The position numbers were made by a program, and so were the translations under genes. DNA of 64,000 nucleotides from SZUA-254 sp031379665 (GTDB taxonomy: Bacteria; Bacteroidota; Ignavibacteria; UBA10030; SZUA-254). How positions within the stretch are numbered: the stretch's first letter is position 1; each line of letters starts with the position of its first letter. A model generated the notes under the pieces. The model saw nothing but the letters and a program-made list of their open reading frames with translations. It ran no database searches and had not been told where the DNA came from. Positions 8,648 through 17,604 of the stretch are shown here, in pieces. The DNA is taken from positions 47,599 through 111,598 of the forward strand of contig JANNFI010000120.1 in NCBI GenBank assembly GCA_031379665.1, read 5' to 3'.

Positions 8648-11600
8648 TTGACGTCATTGTACCGAATCATATCCTCAGTATTCCTCGCCGGCCTCCTCTG
8701 CGCTCAGGGCTCATATTCCCAATCGACGAACTTTGGCAAGAACAAGGTGCAGTACACGGTGTTCGACTGGCACTATATCCAGAGCACCCATTTCGACATC
8801 TATTTCGACAAAGGGGACGAAAACATCGCCGCCTTCACCGCCGCCGCGGCGGAGTCGGCATACGTCTCGATCAGCAGGAATTTCCGGTATCGGATCACGG
8901 CGCGGATTCCCTTCGTCGTCTACGACTCCCACAACCGCTTCCAGCAGACGAACGTCGTCACCTCGTACCTGGAGGAAGGGATCGGGGGTGTGACCGAGCT
9001 CTTCAAGAACCGCATCGTGGTCCCGTTCGAAGGCGACTACAAGAAATTCCGGCACGTGATCCACCACGAGCTGGTGCACGCGGTGATCAACGACATGTTC
9101 TATGGCGGATCGATCCAGTCGATCATCTCCAACAACATCACCCTCCAGCTCCCCCTCTGGTTCAACGAGGGGCTCGCGGAGTACGAGGCCCTCGGCTGGG
9201 ACACGAACTCCGACATGTTCCTCCGCGATGCCACGCTCAACTCCTACCTTCCGCCGATCAAGCAGCTGGGCGGGTATTTCGCCTATCGCGGCGGGCAGTC
9301 GGTCTGGAACTACATCGGGGAGAAGTACGGGCCGGACGAGATCGGCGACATCCTGAACAGGGTCAGGGGGTCCAGGAGTATCGACGCCGGCTTCAAGGGT
9401 GCGATCGGCCTGGACGTGGAGGAGCTCTCGGAAAAATGGACGAAAGAGCAGAAGATCCTGTACTGGCCCGACATCGCCAAACGGAAGGACCCGGGCGAAT
9501 ATTCCCGCCAGCTCACGGACCACAAGAAGGAAAACGCGTTCTATAATACGAGCCCAACGATCTCACCGAGCGGCGACCGGATCGCGTTCATCTCCGACCG
9601 CAACGAGTATTTCGAGGCGTTTCTGATGAGCAGCGACGACGGCACCATCATCCGGAAGCTGATCAGCGGCCAGCAGACATCGGACTTCGAGGAGCTCCAC
9701 CTCCTGACTCCCGGGATGAGCTGGTCACCCGATTCGCGACGGCTCGCCCTCACCACGAAGAGCGGAGAGAAGGACGCGATCATCCTCATCGACGTCGAGG
9801 GAAGTGACCGCGAGAAGCTCGAATTCGACCTGGACGGCATCTTCTCGGTGGACTGGGCGCCGGTCGACAGTGTCGACAGGCTCGCGTTCATCGGCATCAA
9901 GTCCGGGCAGTCCGACGTCTACGTCTACGACCTCGGGACCGGGGCGCTCACCAACCTCACTGACGACATCTTCAGCGACTCGGACCCCGCGTGGTCGGCC
10001 GACGGCCTGTCGGTCGTCTTCGCCTCCGACCGCGGCGATATGGTGGACGGGAAGACCCCACCGGGCTTCCGGATGCAGGATTTCGATTACAGCGAGACCG
10101 ACCTCTACCGGATCGACTCGCGGTCCCGCGTCATCGAGAGGCTCACGAATTACCCCGGGAGCAGCGAAACCTCCCCCGCGGCGACACCCGACGGGCGCCA
10201 CCTCTTCTTCATCTCGGACTTGAACGGGATCAACAACATCTACGTGATGGATTTCGACTCGGGGAGGGGGATACGTCCGATCACGAATTCCATCAGCGGT
10301 GTCTACCAGCTGTCCATTTCCCACAACGGCGAGAAACTGGCGTTCAGCTCGCTGCACAACGCGGGATTCGACATCTACCTCCTCCGCGCCCCCCTCGACC
10401 AGCGCCTCGATGTGGCGGAGCTCGAGAAAACGGAGTACTTCCGCGTCTCACGCGGGCTCAAGACCCGGGCTGCGGCGCCCGCATCCGACACCCTCGCCCT
10501 CGGCGACGACATTCTCCTGAACACGTCCACCGAGAACGCAACCCGGCGTGAGCAGGAGGCGGGCGTCAACCTCCGGAATTACGTCTTCCGGGGACAGGAC
10601 AAGGAATCGCAGGGCGGCGGCGTGGACAGCACGTCGTTCCCCGAGGCCACCGGGAACATCGACCCGGACGGAAACTACAAGGTGACCAAGTACCGGTTGA
10701 ATTTCTCTCCCGACCTCGTCTACGGCAGCGCCGGCTATAATACGTTCTACGGCGTCGAGGGGTCCACGATCATGGCGTTCAGCGATATGCTCGGCGACCA
10801 CCAGATCTTCCTGATCACCAACCTGCTCTTCGACCTCCGGAACAGCGATTACGCCCTGGCATACCTCTACCTGCCGATGAGGATCGACTACGGGATCCAG
10901 GCGTTCCACAGCGCCCGCGCCGCGTACGTTCGCGACCAGCGGACCGGGATCGAAACGGTGAACAGGTTCCGGAATTACGGCGTCAATCTCTTCGCCCTCT
11001 ATCCCATCACGAAGTTCCAGCGATTCGATTTGGGATTTTCGCTCATGAACGTCAGGCAGGAAAACCTCGATATCCCCACGGCGCCCTCTGACGAGAGCTT
11101 CGTGCTGCTCCCGTCGTTCGCGTACGTCGACGATACGTCCCTCTGGGGATTGATCGCCCCCTCCACCGGGCGGCGGTTCAACATCTCCACAATCGCCAGC
11201 CCCGGGATCTCGAGCACGTCCCCGTCCTTCTTCAGCTTTACGGCAGACTACCGGTTGTATACACGCCTCGGGCCCTACTATACGTTCGTGATGCGCTTCG
11301 CCGGCGGTGGCAGCTTCGGCAAGGACCCGCAGCGATTCATCATCGGCGGCGTGGACGGCTGGATCAGTCCCCGGTTCCAGAACAACAGCTTCCCGATCGA
11401 AACCGCCGACGACTACCTCTTCCTGACGACAGGCGTGCCGCTGCGGGGGTATAACTATAACGCCCGTAACGGCACACGGTACGGCCTTTTCAACGCAGAG
11501 ATGCGTTTCCCGCTCTTCGGGTACTTTTCCGCGGGACCGCTGCCAGTCTTCTTCCAGACCTTCACCGGCAGCCTCTTCCTCGACGTCGGCGCCGCGTGGA

Positions 11601-11797
11601 CTGTCGACAAGGAGCTCCGCCTTTTCACCCGCGTACCTGGGAACCAGACGGTGATGCGCGACCTGATGACGGGGATGGGGTACGGCATCCGGAGCGTGTT
11701 CCTCGGTTTTCTCCTGAAGATGGACGTGGCCTGGGCGTTCGACGGGCAGCGTACCTCCACCCCCCAGTATTACTTTTCGGTCGGGGCCGACATCTGA
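8648..11797 (+). CDS. Exported HExxH protein with TolB-like propeller and outer-membrane barrel
   Basis: The 1049-residue protein starts at a TTG (8648), since an in-frame TGA lies just upstream, and opens with a signal peptide ending near YSQS. Residues about 40-270 form a peptidase MA-like region with a gluzincin motif: HELVH at 140-144 and NEGLAEYE about 30 residues later. Residues about 290-600 hold PD40/WD40-like propeller blades (SPTISPSGDRIAFISDRNEY, DPAWSADGLSVVFASDRGD). The last 350 residues look like a surface-antigen/BamA-type beta barrel ending in YYFSVGADI. Similar proteins are common but uncharacterised in FCB genomes; a surface protease or assembly role is inferred. A weak TATTTT box (8595-8600) lacks a convincing -35. 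Confidence 0.78.
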   Translation: MTSLYRIISSVFLAGLLCAQGSYSQSTNFGKNKVQYTVFDWHYIQSTHFDIYFDKGDENIAAFTAAAAESAYVSISRNFRYRITARIPFVVYDSHNRFQQTNVVTSYLEEGIGGVTELFKNRIVVPFEGDYKKFRHVIHHELVHAVINDMFYGGSIQSIISNNITLQLPLWFNEGLAEYEALGWDTNSDMFLRDATLNSYLPPIKQLGGYFAYRGGQSVWNYIGEKYGPDEIGDILNRVRGSRSIDAGFKGAIGLDVEELSEKWTKEQKILYWPDIAKRKDPGEYSRQLTDHKKENAFYNTSPTISPSGDRIAFISDRNEYFEAFLMSSDDGTIIRKLISGQQTSDFEELHLLTPGMSWSPDSRRLALTTKSGEKDAIILIDVEGSDREKLEFDLDGIFSVDWAPVDSVDRLAFIGIKSGQSDVYVYDLGTGALTNLTDDIFSDSDPAWSADGLSVVFASDRGDMVDGKTPPGFRMQDFDYSETDLYRIDSRSRVIERLTNYPGSSETSPAATPDGRHLFFISDLNGINNIYVMDFDSGRGIRPITNSISGVYQLSISHNGEKLAFSSLHNAGFDIYLLRAPLDQRLDVAELEKTEYFRVSRGLKTRAAAPASDTLALGDDILLNTSTENATRREQEAGVNLRNYVFRGQDKESQGGGVDSTSFPEATGNIDPDGNYKVTKYRLNFSPDLVYGSAGYNTFYGVEGSTIMAFSDMLGDHQIFLITNLLFDLRNSDYALAYLYLPMRIDYGIQAFHSARAAYVRDQRTGIETVNRFRNYGVNLFALYPITKFQRFDLGFSLMNVRQENLDIPTAPSDESFVLLPSFAYVDDTSLWGLIAPSTGRRFNISTIASPGISSTSPSFFSFTADYRLYTRLGPYYTFVMRFAGGGSFGKDPQRFIIGGVDGWISPRFQNNSFPIETADDYLFLTTGVPLRGYNYNARNGTRYGLFNAEMRFPLFGYFSAGPLPVFFQTFTGSLFLDVGAAWTVDKELRLFTRVPGNQTVMRDLMTGMGYGIRSVFLGFLLKMDVAWAFDGQRTSTPQYYFSVGADI

Positions 11798-11814
11798 GTC
11801 CCCCGACCGCAGTG

Positions 11815-11843
11815 TTTTACCCTTCCCGGGATTTTCTTATATT
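11815..11843 (+). promoter_or_regulatory. Possible promoter of the TRAP operon (near leaderless)
   Basis: A perfect TATATT (11838-11843) lies only six bases before the GTG of tatT. The -35 match is weak (TTTTAC at 11815-11820, spacer 17). If real, the transcript would begin at or very near the start codon. Confidence 0.4.
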
Positions 11844-11849
11844 CACCCT

Positions 11850-12713
11850 GTGACGCGCCCCACGATCATACTTTCCTTCGCCTGCCTCCTCCTCTTCCAG
11901 GGATGTTTTCAGCAGATCGCCGTCGGCTCACTCACCGGGATCATGGAAGACGGCTTTTTGGTCCTGAACGAGGAGTCGGACCTCGCCCTCGCCGATGCGA
12001 GCATCGCCTCCAACCTGAAGCTCATCGAATCGGTCCTGAAGGGCGACCCGGGCAACGATAAGCTCCTCCTGATGGCCTGCCGCGGGTACGCGAGCTACGC
12101 GATGGGATTCGTGGAGGACGACGACACCGCGCGCGCTCTCTTGTTCTACAGGCGCGGCAGAGATTACGGACTGCGGCTCTTCCCCGCCGATGGCGCCCTC
12201 GCCGTGGCGTTGCGGAGTGACCCGGCTGGTCTCCCCGACGCTCTGCGCCGCGCGGCCACCTCCGACGTGCCCGCGATCTTCTGGACCGCCGTCGCCTGGG
12301 GCAGTGCCATCAATCTCGACCGGACCAACCCCGATGCCCTCGCGGAATTACCGAGGGTCGAGGCGATGATGGAGTGGGTGCGGGAGAAGGACCCGCGGTA
12401 CTTTTATGGCGGCGCCGACTTCTTCCTTGGGACGCTGAAGGGAAGCAGGCCGGCGATTCTCGGGGGCGATACGGCGGCTTCTCGCGTGCACTTCGAACGG
12501 GCGCTCGAACTCAACGGTGGAAAATTCCTGCTTACCTATGTCTACTATGCGAAGTCGTACGCCCGGCAGACGCTCGACAGCGCCCTCTTCGGACGCCTCC
12601 TCACGGCCGTGGATACGGCGTCCATCGACATTCTTCCCGAGGCGCGTCTCTCCAACGCGATTGCGCAGAAAAAGGCCATAATCCTTCGCGATAAAATCAA
12701 CGAATTTTTCTAG
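11850..12713 (+). CDS. TatT-like TRAP-associated T-component lipoprotein
   Basis: The 287-residue protein starts at GTG 11850 and carries a lipoprotein signal (LLLFQGC, lipid-accepting Cys near residue 19). The rest is alpha-helical with segments characteristic of the TRAP transporter T-component family (NLKLIESVLKGDPGNDKLL, RGYASYAMGFVEDDD, FYRRGRDYGLRLFP). In Treponema pallidum the homologue TatT (TP0956) forms a TPR-like trimer with a channel and binds the solute receptor TatP. Here it directly precedes dctP, dctQ and dctM, the arrangement called TPAT (TPR-associated TRAP). It is predicted to be anchored in a membrane facing the periplasm and to store or hand over ligand. The 13-base gap to dctP suggests one transcript. 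Confidence 0.87.
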   Translation: MTRPTIILSFACLLLFQGCFQQIAVGSLTGIMEDGFLVLNEESDLALADASIASNLKLIESVLKGDPGNDKLLLMACRGYASYAMGFVEDDDTARALLFYRRGRDYGLRLFPADGALAVALRSDPAGLPDALRRAATSDVPAIFWTAVAWGSAINLDRTNPDALAELPRVEAMMEWVREKDPRYFYGGADFFLGTLKGSRPAILGGDTAASRVHFERALELNGGKFLLTYVYYAKSYARQTLDSALFGRLLTAVDTASIDILPEARLSNAIAQKKAIILRDKINEFF

Positions 12714-12726
12714 GACGACGGCACCC

Positions 12727-13752
12727 ATGACGACGCTGACTCGCACACCTCTCATCATCCTGGGCGCGCTCCTCCTCTGCGCCCTCACCGCCTCCGCCCA
12801 GGAGCACGTGATCAAGTTCGCAACGCTCGCGCCCGAGGGAAGCACCTGGATGAACGTGATGAAGGAGTACGACGCCGCCATCCGGAAGGAGAGCGGCAAC
12901 CGCCTCGGTTTCCGGCTCTACCCGAGCGGCGTGCAGGGCGACGAGAGGGACGTCCTGCGCAAGATGAAACTGGGGCAGCTGCACTCCGCGGGGATCACCG
13001 GCAACGGCCTCACGACCGTCTCTCCGTCCGCCCGCATCCTGGACTCTCCCTTCCTCTTCCGCGACCAGAAGGAGATCGATTTCGCCTACGGGAAGTTCGG
13101 ACCGGAACTGGAGAAGGCAATGGACGAGGCCGGGTACGTGAACCTCGGCTGGGCCGAGGTGGGGTACGTCTATATGTTCACGAACAACCCCGTCCGCAAG
13201 AAGGACGACCTCTCGAAGACGAAGATGTGGATGTGGGAGGGAGACCCGATCGCCGAAGCATCGTTCGACGCGCTCGGAATCCACGCGATTCCGCTCTCGA
13301 TCACCGACGTGCTCACGTCGCTCCAGACGAACCTCATCGACGGGGTCTACACCTCGCCGCTGGCTGCCATCGCCCTGCAGTGGTTCACGCGGGTGAAGTT
13401 CATGCTCGACCTTCCGCTGGCGAACGCGGCCGGCGCCGTCATCATATCGAAGAAGAAATACCTGGAACTCCCCGAGGACCTGAGGACGATCCTGACGACG
13501 AACGGCCGGAAATACATGCGTAAACTCACCGAGTTGAGCCGCGCAGACAACGCCAACGCGCTCACGACGCTCAAGAAGAACGGCATCACGTTCACCCAGC
13601 CGTCGTCCGAAGACGAGGTCAGGAGCTACGCCGGGATCGGTAGCACGGCGCGCCGCAAGCTGGTCGGGAAGCTCTATTCCCAGGATGTCCTCGACCGACT
13701 CGAATCATCGCTGGAGGAGTATCGCCGGACAACCGGGCCAGCGAAGAAATGA
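12727..13752 (+). CDS. dctP: TRAP transporter solute-binding protein DctP (TPAT type)
   Basis: The 341-residue periplasmic receptor has a signal peptide (LIILGALLLCALTASAQ) and the family fold markers IKFATLAPEGSTWMNVM and GVQGDERDVLRKMKLGQL. In most DctP proteins an arginine in the LKxR segment clamps the carboxylate of the ligand. Here that segment reads KTKMWMWEGDP (residues 164-173), with tryptophans and no arginine, as in TatP-like receptors. This suggests a hydrophobic or otherwise non-classical ligand (inference). TDVLTSLQTNLIDGVYTSPLAA is also typical of this subfamily. It lies between tatT and dctQ, and its stop overlaps the dctQ ATG by four bases. Confidence 0.93.
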   Translation: MTTLTRTPLIILGALLLCALTASAQEHVIKFATLAPEGSTWMNVMKEYDAAIRKESGNRLGFRLYPSGVQGDERDVLRKMKLGQLHSAGITGNGLTTVSPSARILDSPFLFRDQKEIDFAYGKFGPELEKAMDEAGYVNLGWAEVGYVYMFTNNPVRKKDDLSKTKMWMWEGDPIAEASFDALGIHAIPLSITDVLTSLQTNLIDGVYTSPLAAIALQWFTRVKFMLDLPLANAAGAVIISKKKYLELPEDLRTILTTNGRKYMRKLTELSRADNANALTTLKKNGITFTQPSSEDEVRSYAGIGSTARRKLVGKLYSQDVLDRLESSLEEYRRTTGPAKK

Positions 13753-14288
13753 AGATCCTCGGCAGGCTCAACGCCATCCTGCTTGGCGTCGAGCGGGGGT
13801 TCCTGGTCCTCCTGTTTTCCCTGATGATCGTCCTTGCGTTCTCCCAGATCATCATGCGAAACGTGCTCTCAGTCGGGCTGACCTGGGCCGACCCCCTCCT
13901 GCGCAACGCGGTCTTGTGGCTCGGGTTTTTGGGCGCCTCCCTCGCGACACAACACGACAAGCACATCAAGATCGACCTCGCCGGGCGTTACCTGAAACCG
14001 AAGGCCGCCGCCGTGGTGGGCATCGTGACCGACCTCTTCACTCTCGTCATTTGCCTGCTCCTGAGCGACGCCTCGCTCACCTTCGTACGGAACGAGATGG
14101 AGTTCCGCGACGCGCTCGTCACGATCGGGGAATTCGCCGTCCCCAGCTGGTGGAGTCAGGTCATCCTGCCGGTCGGATTCGTCCTTATCGCACTTCGGAT
14201 ACTGGTCAGGATCATCCATAGGTTCGGAGAACTTTCCGGCCGCGTGGAAGCCGCCAGGCCGGCGGGAGCGGGCGGGGACCCGGCCTGA
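13749..14288 (+). CDS. dctQ: TRAP transporter small permease DctQ
   Basis: The 179-residue protein has four predicted hydrophobic helices: VLLFSLMIVLAFSQIIMRN, the region around RNAVLWLGFLGASLA, VVGIVTDLFTLVICLLL, and VILPVGFVLIALRILVRII. The DctQ hallmark WADPLLRNAVLWLGFLGA is present. DctQ pairs with DctM in the inner membrane to form the transport unit. The gene overlaps dctP by four bases (ATGA) and its final base is the first base of the dctM ATG, so the three are translationally coupled. A short Pro/Ala/Gly tail (EAARPAGAGGD) follows the last helix. Confidence 0.92.
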   Translation: MKILGRLNAILLGVERGFLVLLFSLMIVLAFSQIIMRNVLSVGLTWADPLLRNAVLWLGFLGASLATQHDKHIKIDLAGRYLKPKAAAVVGIVTDLFTLVICLLLSDASLTFVRNEMEFRDALVTIGEFAVPSWWSQVILPVGFVLIALRILVRIIHRFGELSGRVEAARPAGAGGDPA

Positions 14289-15594
14289 TGGAGACCATCC
14301 TGATCGCGCTCGCCCTCGTGGTCCTGGCGTTCCTGGGCTCACCCATCTTCGCCGTGATCGGCGCAATCGGCCTCATCGCGTTCCACTCCACCGGGACCGA
14401 CTCGTCCGCGATGATCGTGGAATTGTTCCGGATCGCGAGCGCACCGACCCTCCTTGCCATCCCGCTCTTCACCTTCGCCGGATACATGCTCGCCGAGAGC
14501 CGGACGCCACGTCGGCTCGTGGGCCTCTCGGAGGCGTTCCTCGGCTGGATCCCCGGCGGTGTGGCGGTCGTGACCCTCGCCTCCTGCGCCATTTTCACCG
14601 CGTTCACCGGCGCCTCCGGCGTCACCATCATCGCCCTCGGCGGACTCCTCTACCCCATCCTCCGGGAGCAGAAGTACTCGGAGGAGTTCTCGCTCGGCCT
14701 GCTCACGACATCAGGCAGCCTCGGCCTGCTCTTTCCCCCGAGCCTGCCGCTCATCCTCTACGGTATGGTGGCCTCGAACGCGCGCTCGATTGGCGGGAGC
14801 GCTCCGGACGTGTCGATCGACAAGCTCTTCATCGCCGGAATCCTTCCGGGAATTCTCCTGATAGTCCTCCTCTCGGTCTACAGCGTACGGAAGAATGTCA
14901 GGACGGCGACGATTCCGTTCTCGTGGCGAAAGGCATTGGCCGAAGTGCGGGCGTCGATCTGGGAGCTCCCGCTTCCGGTCCTGATTCTGGGGGGCATTTA
15001 CGGGGGGTATTTCACACGACCGAGGCGGCCGCGATCACCGTGGTCTATGTCTTCGTCGCCGAGGTGTTCGTGTACCGGGACCTCTCGATCACCCGCGACA
15101 TCCCGAGAATCATGCTGGAAAGTGTCGTGCTGGTCGGGGCGATCCTGGTCATCCTGGGGTGCGCGATGGGGCTTACCAACTACCTCATCGACGCCGAGGT
15201 CCCGAAGCAACTCTTCGAATTCGTGAGGTCGTTCGTGACGTCGAAGGGTGCGTTCCTGGTGCTCCTGAACATCTTCCTGATCGTGGTCGGGATGATGATG
15301 GACATCTTCTCAGCCATTATCGTCGTCGTGCCGCTCATCATCCCTATCGCCACGGCGTACGGTGTGGACCCTATCCACCTCGGGATCATTTTCCTGACAA
15401 ACCTCGAGATCGGGTACCTCACGCCTCCGGTGGGACTAAACCTCTTCATCGCGAGTTACCGGTTCGAGAAGACCATCCCCGAGGTGCTCCGGTCGGTCGT
15501 ACCGTTCGTGCTGATCCTCCTCCTGGCACTCATTCTGATCACGTACGTCCCCGAACTGAGCACGTTCCTGGTCGACTGGCTCCAGATCCGCTGA
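14288..15594 (+). pseudogene. dctM: TRAP transporter large permease DctM, interrupted by a one-base frameshift
   Basis: DctM is the 12-helix Na+-coupled transport subunit. The first 240 codons (14288-15007) carry the N-terminal half, including the family segments TFAGYMLAES, FTAFTGASGVTIIALGG and GSLGLLFPPSLPLILYG. The reading then leaves frame at GGIYGG. The C-terminal half continues in the -1 frame from 15007 (VFHTTEAAAITVVYVF) to the stop at 15594 and includes PLIIPIATAYGVDPIHLGIIF and GYLTPPVGLNLFIA. Joined, the two give about 435 residues, the normal DctM length, with no other damage. The break falls in a six-G run where a seventh G restores the frame. It may be a sequencing error, a recent mutation or slippage; as written, the first frame ends at 15226 after about 70 unrelated codons. 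Confidence 0.88.
15002..15007 (+). other. Homopolymer G6 at the dctM frameshift
   Basis: The run GGGGGG follows TAC (encoding GGIYGG) and precedes TATTTCAC. Reading the last G twice, or adding one G, restores VFHTTEAAA, the conserved DctM segment usually seen as GGxFTPTEAAA. The codons on both sides look intact. Confidence 0.85.
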
Positions 15595-15626
15595 CCCCCG
15601 GCTCCTCAAGCATTCACCTTCGCCGC

Positions 15627-15670
15627 GATCCGGGCGTCGGACTTCCCGTCTCTCGTTCTAGCGCCGGATC
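15627..15670. terminator. Inverted repeat between convergent dctM and glycosidase-like gene
   Basis: GATCCGG (15627-15633) and CCGGATC (15664-15670) can pair as a seven-base stem with a long loop. It lies between two convergent genes and runs into the 3' end of the minus-strand gene. No T-run follows, so a terminator role is only possible, not shown. Confidence 0.25.
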
Positions 15671-17421
15671 ACGATTTCCCGTACTTCGACGTCGCCTCCG
15701 GCTCTGACCCGGCAGCGGTAGGCACCGGGTGCCAAACCCGAGAGGTCGAGCGTCACTACGTGACCTCCGGCGGCTTTTTCCTCGCGGATCAATCCGATGG
15801 CGTCACGGCCCGTGCCATCGCCCACGGTGACGTCGACTCTGGCCCGCCGCCCGAGGCTCAGCGGCAGGAAGAAGAGTCGCGGCGAGGTCGATCTCCACGG
15901 TGTCCCGAGGCGCAGGATTCCCACGGGGAGCTTTTCAGCGACTGAAACCAGAGCTGGCGGCGCAGGCGGTGCGATGATCGGAGCGCTCTCGTTCCAGCCG
16001 CGGTCGACCCGGGTGACCGCATACCAGGCAGCACCCGTTTCCGGCGGGAGAGTATCGGAAAGGGAGGTCACGCTCGTGGGCACCAGCGCGACGAGGCGTT
16101 CCCCCGCCGTTTCGTGTAACCGGGCGCCGGTCATCCGGTACACCACGGAGAAGCCTGTCGTGTCCTCCCCGCCCGGCGGCGGCCGCCAGGCGATTCGGCG
16201 AACGTTTCCATCTGCCACGACGGTCAGTCCCGCGACGGGAGCGGGCGGGAGTGAATCACGCCAGGGCATCGTGGGGGGCAGGGCCTGTGTCGCGTAAGCG
16301 CTGAACGGGAGGACGGGTGCGATGTTTGCGTACCGGAAGAATGCGTGGCCCTCCGCCCCCGATGTGCGGGCGACTTCGATCAGGCGCCCGGACTGTGCGA
16401 GGACCTCGGGTTTGTAGGAGCCGACGCCGAGGTAGAGATGACACCCTCTCGTCTTAGTGCGCCACTCGGCCGCCATCGCGGCGAAATCAGGGTCGCCGTT
16501 TGCTCCACCAATCGGCCAGTAGAGCTGTGGTACGACGTAGTCGACCAGCCGGCGCTCGATCCAGTTGTAGGTGTCCTGGAAAACGTCGGAGTATGATTCG
16601 AGGCCTCGCACACCGTGGGGATTCCGGTAGATTCCGATCGGCGTCACGCCCACTTTCACGCGCGGATTCGCGACCGCGATGGCCGTCCGCACCTTCTCGA
16701 GGAAGCGGGTGATGTTGGACCGCCGCCAATCGTCGCGCGGCGTCCCCTTTCCATACTTCGCGTATGTCCCGGCGTCGTCGAAATTCCTCCCCGGGTACCG
16801 GATGTAGTCGAACTGGAGGCCGTCCAGGTCGTACCGCGTGACGATCTCTCGTGCGACGTCGATCAGGTGGCGCTCCACCCCCGGCTCCCCCGGATCGAGC
16901 CACCACTGCTCGGCGTACTGACGCGTCCATTCGGGGTGGCGGGTCATGACGTGGGGAGGATTCGTTCGCGGCGGGACCCCACCGCCCCCCTTCACAAGGT
17001 AGGTATTGAACCAGGCGTGGACCTCCATACCCTTTCGGTGCGCCTCGAAGAGGAGGAACGCGAGCGGGTCCCAGCCCGGGTCCGACCCGGCCCGCCCGGT
17101 CAACACCTGGGACCACGGTTCGAGCGTGGACCGGTACATGGCGTCTCCACGCCCGCGCACCTGGAAGAAGAGCGTATTGAACCCCGACCGGTGGAGGTGG
17201 GCCACCATCCGCGCGAGCGATTCCCGTTGTTCGGCCGGGTTTCGTGAAGTGGGCCAGTCGAGCCCGGCGACGGTGGTGATCCAGACTGCGCGAACCTCCC
17301 GTTCGGGTGCCCGGCCTTCGGGTCCGCGACCCCATCCGGCGTCGGCACGCGCGTGGAGCGCGAGGCAGAAGCCCAGAACGGTGAGGGAAATGAGCGGGTT
17401 GAGCATCCTGGTCGTGGTCAT
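15658..17421 (-). CDS. Secreted glycosyl-hydrolase-like protein (GHL10 / DUF187 family)
   Basis: The 587-residue protein begins at the ATG at 17421, giving a signal peptide (LISLTVLGFCLALHARADAG). Residues about 40-370 match the TIM-barrel GHL10 family: REVRAVWITTVAGLDWPT, GFNTLFFQVRGRGDAMY, HAWFNTYL, LDGLQFDYIRYPG and YVVPQLYWPIGG. The family is glycosidase-like; some members act on bacterial cell-wall or exopolysaccharide glycans, but substrate here is unknown. Residues about 400-490 look like a fibronectin type III domain. The last 80 residues form a beta-rich domain ending LAPGAYRCRVRAGG, similar to T9SS sorting folds but without the NPFNPST motif. A promoter at 17432-17460 rules out the longer open frame. 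Confidence 0.85.
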   Translation of the reverse strand: MTTTRMLNPLISLTVLGFCLALHARADAGWGRGPEGRAPEREVRAVWITTVAGLDWPTSRNPAEQRESLARMVAHLHRSGFNTLFFQVRGRGDAMYRSTLEPWSQVLTGRAGSDPGWDPLAFLLFEAHRKGMEVHAWFNTYLVKGGGGVPPRTNPPHVMTRHPEWTRQYAEQWWLDPGEPGVERHLIDVAREIVTRYDLDGLQFDYIRYPGRNFDDAGTYAKYGKGTPRDDWRRSNITRFLEKVRTAIAVANPRVKVGVTPIGIYRNPHGVRGLESYSDVFQDTYNWIERRLVDYVVPQLYWPIGGANGDPDFAAMAAEWRTKTRGCHLYLGVGSYKPEVLAQSGRLIEVARTSGAEGHAFFRYANIAPVLPFSAYATQALPPTMPWRDSLPPAPVAGLTVVADGNVRRIAWRPPPGGEDTTGFSVVYRMTGARLHETAGERLVALVPTSVTSLSDTLPPETGAAWYAVTRVDRGWNESAPIIAPPAPPALVSVAEKLPVGILRLGTPWRSTSPRLFFLPLSLGRRARVDVTVGDGTGRDAIGLIREEKAAGGHVVTLDLSGLAPGAYRCRVRAGGDVEVREIVIRR

Positions 17422-17431
17422 CGGCGGGCAT

Positions 17432-17460
17432 AATATAGAATCGTGCCTGACCAGAATCAA
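17432..17460 (-). promoter_or_regulatory. Predicted promoter for the GHL10-family gene
   Basis: On the minus strand, TTGATT (17460-17455), 17 bases, TATATT (17437-17432). The ATG at 17421 lies 10 bases beyond the -10 box, which implies a very short 5' leader. Confidence 0.65.
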
Positions 17461-17506
17461 GGCCTTTCAGCCGCCACCGACACTTCACCATGCGCCGTTT
17501 CATTGA

Positions 17507-17535
17507 TTGACTTTCAGAAAAATTCGAGTTATATT
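17507..17535 (+). promoter_or_regulatory. Predicted promoter for secD-secF-STAS
   Basis: TTGACT (17507-17512), a 17-base spacer and TATATT (17530-17535) form one of the best promoter matches in the window. The leader to the GTG of secD is about 65 bases and shows no clear hairpin or upstream reading frame. Confidence 0.7.
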
Positions 17536-17604
17536 TTTCATTCGGTATTCGGTCTACCAGCCTAATTCATTCAATTTTCCGGATTTTACTAAGAATCGGG
17601 ACAC

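Noticed and set aside
15002..15007. Programmed -1 frameshifting in dctM
   Set aside because: The site is not a good slippery heptamer in the P site and TRAP permeases are not known to use recoding. A missing base is simpler, so recoding is kept only as a remote option.
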